From Epiperipatus broadwayi (Eukaryota; Onychophora; Udeonychophora; Euonychophora; Peripatidae): a DNA stretch of 64,000 nt. Made by a program: the position numbers and the translations under genes. The stretch is from contig JAQFVV010000185.1 of NCBI GenBank assembly GCA_028023455.1, positions 1,565,239-1,629,238 on the forward strand. The letters run 5' to 3'. The notes beneath the pieces were generated by a model. That model saw only the letters and a list, made by a program, of their open reading frames with translations, did not search any database and was not told where the DNA came from. Of this stretch, positions 1 to 13,105 are shown one piece after another (the stretch's first letter is position 1; each line of letters opens with the position of its first letter).

Positions 1-1217
1 TTTTATGAAAAATTTATTTTCCCATTGAAATTTGATCTAAGTAATAATTCGTAGTTGTATTAACATATTAAATATGGATTATTGAGGAAGAGACTTAGAA
101 CTTTATAATTCTAGTAGAAAATATTATTGGAATTATTAACATGTTAAATGAGAATGATTTGGAGAATTCTAGAACTGTATAATTCTGCTGTAAATATTTT
201 TAAAGTTGAAAGAAAGGAGAATTTTAAAATCTAATAAATGTCTTTATTAAATATTAACCGTTTCAAGGTCTGTATTTTCTAATGTTTTTCTTTGTCTCAC
301 ACATCAACATAAAATATATAATAAAATGATTATTACTTATCTGAAAATATTAAATTGGACTTTGTTTGATAGATATTTTTTGTGTACTACTGAAATAAAT
401 TTTAAATGTTCACATTTTGTTTCTGTAAATATTACAAAATTAGATTGTAAGCAAAACAAAGAATTTAGATGTCATCATTTCTAGAAAAATTATTTTAAGT
501 TTATAAAATCAATGAAATATTTATTAATTCTTATTATTTTTAAACATCCAAATGAATATTTATTTATTTCTCTTATATCTAATGAATTATGCTTTAAACG
601 TTTAAAATTTTTGAATATTTATCACAAAATTGGAATATTTTCATAAATATAAATAAATTGCTTATATAGAAACTAAGCTTGTAAATTGCTTCAGGCCATG
701 CTTAGATCCATTTCTAATATAATATTATATTTTTGAAAATAAAGTATTTCAAGTCAAAATAAGCTATTAATAATTTATATGTCTTGATAAATAATAAATA
801 TACTGTAAATTATTTTTAAAAAATATTTAAAATCATAATAAATTCACAAATAAATAAGTTTTTGGTCTTTGGAACTATTTACTTTAAACAATGTCATAAA
901 ATGCCTAACATTTTACAGCCTTGGCAACAGACAATGCCTGAACATGTCAGGGTGGGGCTTATGTCTATGATAAGAGTGGGAAATTTGAATTTCCTACATT
1001 GTACCACAAAGTTTTCAGTGAAAATTTAATATAGTAAAATATACTACTGTACACACATTTTAACTTATAATACTTATGAAAAAATTCACCAGAATGTGAA
1101 CTGTTCAAAAGTCAAAATTCTGACATCCCACTAAATCAAAAGGTTAAAATTAACATGTATTAAGCATGAAGGAATTTTTGTCAATAATATAAAAAGTATG
1201 AAATTTTAAAATAAAAA
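1..1217. other. AT-rich non-coding stretch
   Basis: No reading frame of convincing length or composition and no recognisable repeat. A less AT-rich patch near 915-1010 has no similarity I can name. Confidence 0.6.
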
Positions 1218-1448
<231 letters not shown>

Positions 1449-3640
1449 GATAATTAACACTCATTTAGATTTTCTTCATCTTTTCATTTATGCTAAGAAG
1501 AATGGAGAAAGTGCAGATGGGAGAGTAAAAAAATCTCTTTCATTTCAAATAACAGTTGGTAAACTTGTCATCATAGCAACAATGCTTCCCCTTGAAAATA
1601 TTTTATTCACTTCAAAGTATTGAATAAACAATAAAATAATGAATTACATGTAAGTAATGAAAAAAAATGTTTCAATGTATGCAAGAAGTTTGAATTGCAT
1701 AGGTAATAAAAATCTGAAGAATTTTGAATTCTTTTTAGTTTTTTTGTCGAATAGAGTTTTAAATAAAATATCTATTTCATTTATTTATATATTAAATCAT
1801 AATATATGTAAATTTGTTTTCCCATCATGTTAAAAAGGAAGCAAAAAAAATGTTTTTTATAATTTATCTTGTTGTCAAAAATTAGAAATCACATCTTAAT
1901 CATCTGCTCATGATGAATCAATTATTTAAAAATCATGTTATTAAAAAACATCAAAAAGGTATAAATATATCTAAAACAAACAACTAGGGCATTCCATTTC
2001 AGTCCAATAACAGATAGTCCAGTCTACTTAATTTATTTAAAGTCTCATTTCAAGAAGCAATATTGAAGTGGTTCCAAGCTGATAAAAGAAACCACTGATT
2101 GAAACTGTTTTCCACAATAACTTAAGTAGATATATTTTAATGACTATTTCCTAGTATTTTTTATCTACAATAGCAAGTATAGGAATTTTATTTATAAGGA
2201 AACTATCTACAATATGTGACTAGATAATCAAAAATCACAACATCCAAAATATCCAGAAAGTGCAGTCAGATCCAAAAATTACACTGAAGTTTGTCCAAAC
2301 CAGCCAGTGCCTGGTTTAATATTGCCATGAATGAAGAAATGGACTGTGCTGTAAAAACTTCCCAGGACCTACTGTTATCATATCCTATCTAATGTCTTCA
2401 AGGCTGCTGTATTTTATCGCTAACAACATCAATGAACAATGAAAAGAACCAACATCAGTAGTAGGAATCATTGACAACAACCGCAAGTATATGTTAAAAA
2501 TAATATCTGCCTAAAACCATTATTTGGAACTATTTAAATTTTTAGAATGGTAACATCATTATAAATAGTATAAGACCTTACACTTAAATTGAAATTAATT
2601 TTTTTTATTCATTATTTATATAATCATTAATTATTATGAGTATATAAACAACATTATATATATATGTATTATAACGTTTTTCATATTTCTAGGCCTCTAC
2701 ACACTAGTATAAACTGCGCACAAGTTGATCAAGTTATGTCAAAAAAAAAGAAAGTTGTATTTCTATTCTAAAAACATAGCTATATTGCCTGATCAACTCA
2801 GCCTATTAATTGTTGAGAATTATGCTATCGACGAAATCAGCTTTTATTTATTTAATATGGGTGCCAGGACCTTTTATTCTAAAGAGTCCACTGAAATCGT
2901 CATATAACGTCTCTATCAGGATTATTTTAAGACTTGTTTGCAAACGCTTAATTTTGTCACAATCAGAAATAAGTAGTCTTACCAGTAAGTTTTAGTGAAT
3001 TCACGATTGTTATAGATAACTATGCATAGTTTTTCAGGGTTAAAATGAGCTCACAGTCATTGATTATAAATTGGTCTTGGTGCTGGTTAGATAGGCTAGT
3101 CGCGTAAGCTTCTCTGGTGTCCATCGGTAATGATGTCAGCTAAAGCTCTGGTCTACTCTCGCATGAAGAACTTTTTCATCATAGAATGGTCTGGATTCTT
3201 TAATACAAAACCAACCAAAAGAATATCAGGCAAACCAAGACTTTCTTCAAACCGGTCTCTGTCTTTTTATACTAGAGACCCAGTTTTCAGACTTCTGTGC
3301 ATGCTATTATCATGGCATTTTGTGTTTATAATCTTATACAGTCTCTATCATTTTTCAATTACTATGTTCTCATTTTTCATCAAGTTTTTCGGCCATCTTT
3401 AATTAGCTATACTTTTTACTTTCTCTTATCTTTTTTTTACTTTTGAAATTTTTTTTTGTTCTCTCCAATTCTACTTTTATTTCTAATTACATTTAAAAAA
3501 ATATGAAAGAATAATTTAACTTTCATTGTGCGTTATTTTTTTTTTAAAAAAAAATTAGTAAAAAAAAAAATCTAACTTTACTTTTATTTTTTAGCTTTTA
3601 CCAAATGCCAATATATTTGCACCGTATATAAATAAATGGT

Positions 3641-3643
<3 letters not shown>
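1449..3643. other. AT-rich stretch, no gene recognised
   Basis: Mostly AT-rich. 2270-2480 and 2700-3400 are less AT-biased and hold short open frames, including one at 3130-3402 (90 codons, hydrophobic C-terminal half). None has a recognisable domain, and composition does not separate them from chance. They may be fragments of unidentified repeats. Confidence 0.5.

Positions 3644-3678
<35 letters not shown>
3644..3678. repeat. (TA)n microsatellite
   Basis: Simple TA run directly abutting the outer end of the PLE-A left arm. A similar TA run lies past the right arm at about 5228-5258. This hides any target-site duplication. Confidence 0.95.
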
Positions 3679-3679
<1 letters not shown>

Positions 3680-3683
<4 letters not shown>

Positions 3684-4525
3684 CAAATCAATATATATCA
3701 AAATACAGTACAATTTATATAAATTATATTCTTTTAGAAGTACTTTTGACTATACACTTTGTAGTCTTTATCATCTATATAACGTTGAATAATCAAAACG
3801 AGACAACCCTTAACAATACCCATAGTTCAATTCAGATTTCCCACAATTCTGTTATCTTAACATTTGATGACTGGTGATTCATTAACATTTGACGATTTCT
3901 TGAAATCAACATAGCCTCTTTTATTTTACGTTTATTATGACAATGTTCAATTTGAATAATTTTCATATTTTTATAATCAAATTTAAATCCATATTTACAA
4001 GATTTATTATGATCAAATATAACAGATGATGAAGGTTTATTTACATCTGTTCCATATTGATTCTCTTTTTGAATTCTATTATATAAAAGCATATGTTCTT
4101 TTATTCTCTTCTCAAATGTACACTTAGATTCCCCAATGTATAGTACACCACATCCACATATCAATCTATATATAATAGAATTTTGATTAAACTTTGAATT
4201 TTGAATTTTAGAATTATTAAGCAATCTATTTATGTTATTTGTAGAGAAAAAAGCAATATGACACAAACCATTATAAATTTTCCTAATAAACTTGACCTGC
4301 TCATCTGATATAAATGGCATTGAAATCCATGTCATTTTGATATTTTTATTTTTAATTTTATTTTTAGTGTTGATTTCTTTTAAATCCTTTAATAATATTA
4401 GCAATAGCATTTTTATAATAGCCAATTTTTAACAAGTCATTAACAAATAAATGTACATTTTTAATTTTATCACTAGAATATTTGCATAATTTTTCATTTC
4501 GAAATAAGAATGATTTCAATCCAGA
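3680..4525 (-). mobile_element. PLE-A left copy: 5'-truncated Penelope-like element
   Basis: Minus-strand Penelope-like fragment of about 0.85 kb. It carries the end of the RT-to-endonuclease linker, the GIY-YIG domain and a 3' untranslated region. Positions 3680-4339 are a near-identical inverted copy of 4526-5190. Positions 4340-4525 extend about 186 bp further toward the element's 5' end and have no counterpart in the right copy. This is the longer member of a head-to-head pair. The domain content is visible in the translation; assignment to PLEs rests on the known RT plus C-terminal GIY-YIG organisation of that class. Confidence 0.85.
3740..3774 (-). ncRNA. hammerhead-like stem-loop at PLE-A left 3' end
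   Basis: On the minus strand: GATGATAAA, then GACTA, a loop, TAGTC, then AAAAG. GACTA and TAGTC pair perfectly. The GAAA box of the right copy is AAAA here. It lies about 60 bp downstream of the GIY-YIG stop. PLE terminal repeats are known to carry hammerhead ribozymes; this copy is degenerate at the core and likely inactive. Confidence 0.4.
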
Positions 4526-4540
4526 CAAAATGAAATGAAT
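3832..4540 (-). pseudogene. GIY-YIG endonuclease region of PLE-A left copy
   Basis: The minus-strand translation contains the linker segment found upstream of the nuclease (SGLKSFLF, then LLKIGYYKNAI), then MTWISMPFISDEQ, then the GIY-YIG signature as IIYRLICGCG..YIGES, the RIKEH segment, and the conserved acidic position in KRKIKEAMLI. It ends in ITELWEI and a stop at 3832. GIY-YIG nucleases nick target DNA during PLE insertion. The frame is broken in an A-rich tract near 4364-4370, where the linker frame ends in a stop and the nuclease frame continues in another phase. The RT is absent, so this is a non-autonomous relic. Compared with the right copy, LICGCGVLYIG replaces LICGCGIQYIG and an H replaces an R in two places. 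Confidence 0.85.
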
Positions 4541-4544
4541 TTCA

Positions 4545-5033
4545 ATGCCATTTATATCAGATGAGCAGGTCAAGTTTATTAGGAAAATTTATAATGGTTT
4601 GTGTCATATTGCTTTTTTCTCTACAAATAACATAAATAGATTGCTTAATAATTCTAAAATTCAAAATTCAAAGTTTAATCAAAATTCTATTATATATAGA
4701 TTGATATGTGGATGCGGCATACAATACATTGGTGAATCTAAGTGTACATTTGAGAAGAGAATAAAAGAACATATGCTTTTATATAATAGAATTCAAAAAG
4801 AGAATCAATATGGAACAGATGTAAATAAACCTTCATCATCTGTTATATTTGATCATAATAAATCTTGTAAATATGGATTTAAATTTGATTATAAAAATAT
4901 GAAAATTATTCAAATTGAACGTTGTCATAATAAACGTAAAATAAAAGAGGCTATGTTGATTTCAAGAAATCATCAAATGTTAATGAATCGCCAGTCATCA
5001 AATGTTAAGATAACAGAATTGTGGGAAATCTGA
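4545..5033 (+). CDS. GIY-YIG endonuclease fragment, PLE-A right copy (162 aa)
   Basis: An open frame of 162 codons covering the whole C-terminal GIY-YIG nuclease of a Penelope-like element. Key positions in the frame: IIY at residues 49-51, YIG at 61-63, the Arg of KRIKEH at 71-72, and the candidate metal-binding Glu in KIKEAM at 135. The Cys-rich CGCG before YIG is typical of the PLE subgroup. The domain is open but the protein is not complete. There is no RT upstream, and the Trp codon of the left copy's MTWISMPF is a TGA stop here, so the ATG at 4545 is only an internal methionine. Expression as a free nuclease is conceivable but unsupported. Confidence 0.8.
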   Translation: MPFISDEQVKFIRKIYNGLCHIAFFSTNNINRLLNNSKIQNSKFNQNSIIYRLICGCGIQYIGESKCTFEKRIKEHMLLYNRIQKENQYGTDVNKPSSSVIFDHNKSCKYGFKFDYKNMKIIQIERCHNKRKIKEAMLISRNHQMLMNRQSSNVKITELWEI

Positions 5034-5090
5034 ATTGAACTATGGGTATTGTTAAGGGTTGTCTCGTTTTGATTATTCAATGTTATATAG

Positions 5091-5122
5091 TTGATAAAGA
5101 CTACAAAGTGTATAGTCGAAAG
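5091..5122 (+). ncRNA. hammerhead-like stem-loop at PLE-A right 3' end
   Basis: TTGATAAA, stem GACTA, loop CAAAGTGTA, stem TAGTC, then GAAAG. The 5-bp stem is perfect. The order matches the CUGAUGA - stem II - GAAA order of hammerhead cores, with two deviations in the first box and an extra A before the stem. It lies 58 bp after the GIY-YIG stop codon. Confidence 0.45.
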
Positions 5123-5222
5123 TACTTCTAAAAGAATATAATTTATATAAATTGTACTGTATTTTGATATATATATATTGATTTGTATATTACATATATT
5201 GTGAAACGAATACAGATATCAA

Positions 5223-5227
<5 letters not shown>

Positions 5228-5263
<36 letters not shown>

Positions 5264-5324
5264 ACAGGATATATATATATATAACACGGATATATATATA
5301 TATATATATATATATTCCGTGTTA
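5228..5324. repeat. (TA)n cluster with a TAACACGGA hairpin
   Basis: TA runs interrupted by AACAGGA and AACACGGA. Positions 5282-5290 (TAACACGGA) and 5316-5324 (TCCGTGTTA) are perfect inverted repeats enclosing a TA tract, so this can extrude as a cruciform. A related TTAACACGGAT sequence occurs at 36632. Confidence 0.8.
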
Positions 5325-8300
5325 ATAAATTGTTAAATTACTTTTTATTAATTCATAACTTTGTATTTGCTTATCAAATTTATTCCAAACATAATGTTTT
5401 CAATATCCAATACACTTGTAATATCCAAAACTCTGAGAAATTATGCCATTCACTGGGGGACACTCAGGAATAGCAGTAATAATTTGTAAATGATGATGAT
5501 CAGGCATTAATAAGTTTTTTAAAAGTAGAAGGTTTGTCACCTTAAAGTTTCATTATTAATTTTGTCTTATTGAAACTAAAAAAAAAAAAGCAAAACAAAT
5601 AAAATACTTTTGGGAGGACTTGTACTAAGATTATAAATCATCATCATTATATCGGCCAATATTATATATTTTATTGAATTATTTTATTTGAATTTTGTTA
5701 ACCATTCAACTTTTACCATAGTTGATATTTATTTAAAACCAAGTTGAATTGCACATTTTAAAGATATCACTGCACATCATTGGTTTTTGATTCAAACCAT
5801 ATTCCCATGGAATATTTACCATTACAATATATAAATATTAAAACAACAAAATATTTTTATCCATACATTCTACTTATTGTATTAGTAATTTATTAGGTTA
5901 ATTCAAAAATAATATATTATATATATTTTTATTATAAATATGCTTGATTTAGAAAGCTATACTCATAAGAATTAATATTGTATACTTTGAAATCCAATAT
6001 TTAAATCACTGCATGTTTGATAGTATAAATTGAAAATGTCAGGAGAATTCTTTAAAACTTTAGTAATACATTTTATTGCTTACACTTTGTACCAATAAAA
6101 TGTTTTCTTTTTTATTTTAAACTACGATACAATCATTCAAGCTATTCTGAGAATAATTTAAGGCAAGAAATGTGCCAAACGTAAAACATAATTTAAACAT
6201 TGTATTAACTTAGTTTTTTATGATTGCCTAAGCAGTAAGTAGATGTTTACTGTCAATTACAATTAATTAACCATCTATATATATTTGTTTCTGTTCAGCG
6301 TTCATATACTTATCAATACTACCTTCTAGTCATTCATTTATCTGGCTGTTTTTTTCTAACTTTATCTATTACTTTTCTACCAATCTTCTTCATTTACTGA
6401 ACAAACAAACTTTTTACCAATTTAACTTTTTTACAAATTATCCATTAATAATATATGTTTATTTATCTACTTCTGTACATATCTATTTATTTTCTCATTC
6501 AGTTATGTATTCAACTCTCCATTAATGATCAAATAGAATTATTTACTTTCTGTCTATCTATGTATTGTGACCAGAAAATTATGTATTTATTAAATTAATA
6601 AAAAATCTCTTCTAAGACTTTTTCAGTAAGACAAATGATATCAGATTAGAAAATTGTGACAACAAAAGTTTTATAATAGTCACTTATTTAAGAAGATGCA
6701 CTGCTAAATTAAAATTGCCTATTAGTTACAACATGTTAACTTTTGTATATTATTCAATTTCACATAATGATTTACATCATGTTAGTTTTTGTATACTATT
6801 CAATTTGAAATAACGACAAGATTTTAAACAGTCGTGTGTTTTAATGATGTATATATAAATTTAATTCCAACTTAGCTAAACATTAGAAGCAACCCATAAA
6901 TGAATATGATTATTCTAATACTAAAAAAAAAAAAAACGAAACAAAAAAGACAAAAAAAATAAAAAATAGAAATGAAAAAATTAGAAGAAAAGAGATGAAA
7001 AAGTTCATGCAGAGATAATAAAATTTCATCACAGTTGATACACAAAGCATATTAGTGGGATCATGTGACTAGTCCTTGTGGTAATCTAAATGATTAAAGT
7101 AGTGAAACAAGATATGGAGAAGAATTGGGTTAGAATAATGATAAATGTTAGCAATAGCTATAAGGAAATTAACTAAAGAAGACAATAACTTTCATTCATA
7201 TTTTCTGCTATCATATATACGTAGACTACTCCTAATCCAAAATATGAGCTTAAACTTGAATTCAAATTCAGAACTTTTTCAGAAAAGTATAAAGTCACTC
7301 AATACCTGCAATAATATTCATAAGATTAAAAAAATTAAATTAAACAAAAAATTAACATATTTTAAATATTATTTATTAGAAAATCTTTCTTAAAAATTAA
7401 TGTAATAATAAAGTAAGTAAATTTAAATTGATTAATTATACTTACTTGAGCATGAAAAAAAAATATATTAAAAGGGAAGAAGAAATTTAAATATAGCATT
7501 ATATTGTAATAAAAGTTGCAGTTATTTTTTGTAAATTGTAAAGATGATGACACACACAGACAAAGAAATATTTAAAAACATGCATAATTTATTAGTAAAT
7601 AGCTATATTGATTTTTAAAAGTCAAATAAAAATACATTAAATTACATTACCTATTTATATTAAATTGGAATTTTGCACTATTAAATAATAGAAAATATAT
7701 AAAATAATGTCTAAATTATATATATACGTTCACCCATTTAAAAAATGTTTTACAAATTACATCTTGAACATAAACATTAAACATAGAATTATGAATATTT
7801 TAGTATTAAATATTGTATTAAATAATAAATAAAGTAATTAGACTTTTAATATTTAAAGTTTTTTATAACGATCTTTATATATTGATTTATTTACATAATC
7901 TTGAATAAAAAAAAAAAAAAAACTATTAACATTTTTTTTTGAAAATAAACTTCAAAAAAATTCATCTGCTGTAATTGCAATTAAATACATATTTATACAT
8001 TTGGAGATAAATTAAAATTTGTTATAAGAATATGGTTAAAGTTATGTTTGACCACATTATGATATAAATTAATGAATATTATTAAATTGTTAAAACTATT
8101 ATTTTATTTTGTCACTTTTTTTAAATTTAATTTTTAATATAGAATATCACTTTTTTTTTTGCTTTTAAAACCTACTATATAGAAAATTGAAATTTATATA
8201 CATCTCATTGATATTTTTAAATTCTTTATAAAATTTTGTTATGGATATTAAATTCTGTTTTTTATGTTTGGCTACCAAAATAGTTTACCATTTTGACATC

Positions 8301-10425
8301 AGTAGGGACCACTTCATTTTAGTTTTTATTTATTTATTTATATATTTTAAATTTTAGCCTTTATTTATTATTGAAAATAAAAGTTTAACATAGACTTGTG
8401 ATGTCTTTATTTTTGAATTATGATCAATAGAATCTGTCATAAAGATATTTACTTGAGTAAAATCTTAATATATAACATGATTTGTAATATATTAAAATCA
8501 CTCAAAGCCTTTTTTAATTATTTTTTTTTTACTAGAAAGTGTTTGCAATGGATTTCTGCTATTAAGGTTAATTGATTCTGATTGCAGGGCTAAAGACATA
8601 TTTGTGTAAAAACTACATTAAATGTTAATTAGCTATTTAAATATTTGATTGCTGAGTTTAACATTCACATTAAGCTGCACATAGTAGCTTTATTTAAATT
8701 ATTGCTAAAATTATATTTAAACGTTATTATAAAATGAATGTTGTGAAAATGTTTAAATAGAAATTGTATTAATATTTTTGAGAGATTTTTAGTTTTCAGG
8801 ATGATGCTGATGTTGAGTAAGACAATAAAAGATTAATTGAATTTGATCAAAGATTGCTGCTTAGGAAGACTAAATTTCTTTAAATGGTGAAAGTTATAGC
8901 TGTTTAATATTATTATGTTTTATGTAATAATTAATAATTAAGCAATTTAAATATGTGGTATTGTAGAAAGAGACTACTATTGTAATATCTGCTATAGGAT
9001 TTACATGCACACTTGCATATTCTTTAAATAAACTGACATTTATTGATCGTGCCAAAATTAAGGCTTGAACTTATTATGATCCTGATATATAAATCAGCAT
9101 ATTATTTGTCAGTCTAAAGATCTTGAATCACTTACCTGAATAGGCAAATATAGATATAGAATATAGTCACTTCTAAGGGAAATCCTAATCTTGGAAGAAA
9201 TCCTTATTTGAAAAACCTCAAAGTTTTGACAAATTCAGACAAGTTATAGTGAAATATTATTGAAGATTATGAGAAGAGATTAAGCATCAAGTGTATCAAG
9301 TAAAATGCTAAACTGAAAAGGCCTACATACCATTTGTATAGGGTCAATGGCAATGTTTAGGATCTTGACAGCAGATCTACTTTGCAAAAATTAAATTATA
9401 CTGTTAGTGAAGAACAGCTTTCCAAATTATATAGTTAGAAAAATTATGTTCCTATTACTGTGGTGAAAAAAGTATAAAATATTAATTAATAATTTGTAAT
9501 GAGAAAATTTGTATCCAATGAACATTAAAATAAAATACAACTTATTTATATTCAATTTGGGGACTTTGTAGTAAATAGAGTAGTAAGTTGCAGAATTAAA
9601 ATTTTGTAATATGTTTTGTGTTCATTTTTAACTGTAATAAGTTATGTCCAAAAAGCTGTAACAATAGACTCTCACTCTATTCCATTACTATATTAAAACT
9701 ACAAAAACAATAATAGTCAAATTTCTCACCCTTTTCCCTCAGTCTCACAAATTTATTTGCATTAGCCCAACAGATACACCACCTCCAGTTAAAATATCTT
9801 TTTCAAAAATCTTAAATTCTTTGCCACATACTCTTATTTTCAAGGAACATAATATTTCAACAAAAAATAAATATTGGGAGGCTTATAACTTTGCTCATAA
9901 AACTAAGAATTTACTAACAAATCAACCTCTTTTTCAACACTCAAATAAACATATCCAAAAATATAAATTCTGATACTTAAAGGCCAAATATCTTGATTTC
10001 CTTATTAAATTAATTTGGAAGCATTACCAACCTGTAGCTTCTTAGCTCAAATAAAGTTTTCCATCAGTATAGGCTCAACTTGCCAACTCTATCATGAGGA
10101 GGAAGAGAATGCTCATCAACAACATAGTGGAGAATTCTTCCCAAGCATTAGAACAACTATTTTTACTGTATTAACTCTTTGGTTTTATAAATGCCATTCC
10201 GATTTCAACCCAACCTCGGAAAAACTACAATCACATTTTTACAACAACAAAAAATAAAATTAAAAATGAAATTCTTACACAATCTAATACATATGCAGCC
10301 ACATGTAGCTTAAAACTTTATCTACATCACTTTATCTATAGCTTCATTAACCATATAGGTTTTATTATTTTAAAATTAAAATTTATGGAGAATTTTAAAA
10401 TAATGAAACCTTCATGATTAATGAA
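5325..10425. other. about 5 kb AT-rich stretch, no gene recognised
   Basis: No convincing coding sequence. Short frames (for example 7145-7393) have the low-complexity Lys/Asn/Ile/Leu composition expected of random AT-rich DNA. Homopolymer A and T tracts are frequent. 9700-10260 is relatively C-rich on the plus strand and may be an old unidentified repeat; its translation shows no known domain. Confidence 0.55.
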
Positions 10426-12200
10426 GGGCATTAGGCAATGATATAAGAGAATATAATTGTGAAATACGAAGGAAAATTGTAGAAGACAATAAAAGTTTCA
10501 AGAGTATAAAACAACATTGTGGTATTGGTAGAAATTTATATCTGCAATAAAACAAAGATGGAACTATTACAAAAAAAAGGGATGAAATCATAAAATGGGT
10601 AGAAGGGTTCTATGAAAAATTATATATCAATAAAGAACAAGTGAAATACCTACTACAAGAACTATACCTCTTAAATTGTTCAGGATTTTAAAAGAAGTGA
10701 GACATGCAGTTAATTTTATAAAGAAGAGAAAGTCTCCAGGTAATGATGGAATTATAATTGATATCTTAAAAGAAGCAGGTAAAGAAATAAAATTTTTTAA
10801 CAAAATTATATACCAAATGTCTAAATAATAAAGATAGACCAGATGTTAAAACATTGCAATATTAATATTAATATTTAAAAAAGTTGATAAAGAAAATAAT
10901 AAAAATTACAGACCTATCAGATTTTTATCAGTTCTATACAAAGTTGGTACCAAAATAATTACATTTCAACAATAGAAAACTTTGGATTTTAACCAACCAG
11001 GAGAACATGTTGGATTTAAAAATGGTTTTTAAAATGGATCACATCCATGTATTGAGAGAAGTTATAGAAATGACTGATAAATGTAAGTTGCTATTGTCTT
11101 TGGATTTGGAGATTATGAATAAGTATTTGGGTAATTAAGGATTAGTTGAAACACCAATGTTTGTTTTAAAAACTTAAAAGTTTAGAATTTCATATTAAAA
11201 CTTATAATAAATGATTATCATTAGGCAATTTAAAATTGTCACTTTGTTTTTATTATACTAAAGATTATCTTTTAAAACATTAGTAGACTTGTGTGGAGAA
11301 GATATCATTTAAATGTCAATTTCTCTATCACATGTGGATATTTTAAGCTAGGACATTTAAATGATTTGTTTTTCTTAATATAATTTAATTTAAGCTAAGA
11401 AAATAAATCTATTACTAAAAATAAAGAGATCTATATAAAAAATAATAAAAAAAACAATTTTATTAAAACAACTATTAAATTTAAATGATTTAAACATCTA
11501 ATCTTGTAAGTTCTTTAAAATTAACATTGGTATCTGTCTGGACTAATTCTTAAATACCTGCATTCAATTCTATAAGCATTTCTTCAATGATTAAAGCATT
11601 AGATCATCAATATATAGTTTCAGGATATTGTCCTATTCTGAAGAATATTTATAAAAATTCAACAGTAACAATTAGATTACATAACAATACTAACAAAATT
11701 AACATAGAGATGATGGATGATGGGAGACTCCATATCTTAAAAACTTTTTATAACAATTTTGCAAAAGTATTTTGTGGATTAAAATGTGAAGCTTAGTGAA
11801 TAAAAGTAAATGAATGTCATTTAAGTCTTCCAGATTTTGCAGATGATATAGTTGTTTTGCAAATACTGTTTTTGATCTTAAGAAAATTTCACAAGAGCGA
11901 TCAAATGAAAATAAGAAAGTAGGATTAAAAGTAAATATTAAAAAGGCAATGTTCAAGGAATTTTTCCAAAAGAAGAATATAAAGATTGACAATGATGACT
12001 GAGAAGAATACAAACAACTATAATAATGGATGAAATTAATTTTATAGCATTAAACTTGATTGGAGTGCTTTCATTAGGAATAACATAATATTAATATGAA
12101 ATATGACTATATGTTTGAAAAGTAAAGTTTTTAAATAAATGTGTTTATCAGTTTTTACTACTGGATCTGAGACTTGAACACTTAACAGAGGAAGGGTGTA
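10426..12200 (+). pseudogene. decayed non-LTR retrotransposon reverse transcriptase
   Basis: Blocks of a LINE-type ORF2 can be read in order across shifting frames. They are: the pre-RT segment with DEIIKWVEGFYEKLY near 10580; KKRKSPGNDGI near 10725, matching the K-SPG-DG motif; FKKVDKENNKNYRPI..LSVLYKVGTKII near 10875, matching the NYRPISLL motif; QPGEHVGFKNGF near 10995, matching the QAGFR motif; LYKNIYKNSTVTIRLHNNT-like text near 11640; and LPDFADDIVV near 11828, carrying the catalytic FADD box. A late SETW/GCETW-like remnant follows near 12165. Many stops and frameshifts make it dead. The block order and spelling fit the RTE/CR1-like part of the LINE tree, but I cannot fix the clade. Confidence 0.75.
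11125..11515. other. AT-rich segment interrupting the LINE relic
   Basis: Between the LLLSLDLE block (about 11090) and the block starting near 11520, the text no longer resembles RT and is much more AT-rich. It is either a later AT-rich insertion or a region degraded beyond recognition. No terminal repeats or duplication were found. Confidence 0.4.
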
Positions 12201-13056
12201 GAAGAAATGATAATGGATAATGGTTGAAAATAATTCTAAAATTCATACATAATTAGTCTGCCACCCAATTTAACACTAACTCATAAAACAGTTTAAATTT
12301 AACAGCACAAATCACAACTTTATTAACTTTCCATTACTTATACAAGTAGGGGAGGTGGACAAAAATAATGAGAATCATAGTCTGTGATGCACACCTGTTG
12401 TAGTATATACTTTTGCTGTTACATAATATTTACAGAAACTCTTATGTATCAATCTACCAAATGACATTATCATACAAAATCATGGAGACACATAACACAT
12501 TTTTTCTAAAGTACACTTTGCATATTTGTCAATTTTTATAATGGCTGAAATATTGGAATTAATACTGATTTTTTTTATATAAATGAAAATTTTCTCCCAG
12601 AATTAGTTTGTAATGGTTGGACATTTTATTTGTAAATTCTGTAACATTTACAGGATGTGGTAAAATGTAAATATCTCATTTTGTGCAAAGAAAAGAGTGA
12701 AAACTCCACATTAATAGTGTAATCTCTTTAAGCCTTGATAATGAAACACTTTTTAATTAAATTCAGCATGAGCCAGCTCAGATATATTTACTTGAATGAA
12801 AACATCTCTTTTTTTTTTGCTGACTTAGAACTGGAAAAGAAAAAAAAATACAGAGCATTAAAGCACATCAGTTTGCAAGTGTTTTTAGACTGCTTCAAAA
12901 ACTGCCAAACTAGTTTAGACTGGTACATGGTATTAAATAGTCTATACTTTTTAAAGCAATTCAGTTTGCAATATCTAAAAGTAAATATATAAGCTTTTAT
13001 TACAAAATTCTGGTTATTTTTAGGTCCCCCAGTGTATATAATTATTTTTGAATCTG

Positions 13057-13105
<49 letters not shown>

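Larger units (their letters stand above)
4526..5190 (+). mobile_element. PLE-A right copy: 5'-truncated Penelope-like element
   Basis: Plus-strand inverted partner of 3680-4339. It begins about 186 bp further downstream in the element than the left copy does, then runs through the GIY-YIG frame and the 3' untranslated region to the same outer end near the sequence ATTTTGATATATA. Homology with the left arm extends with only two mismatches over the first 24 bases at the junction. Confidence 0.85.

Noticed and set aside
3130-3402. 90-codon frame with hydrophobic C-terminus
   Set aside because: No homology recognised; hydrophobic composition follows from T-rich DNA.
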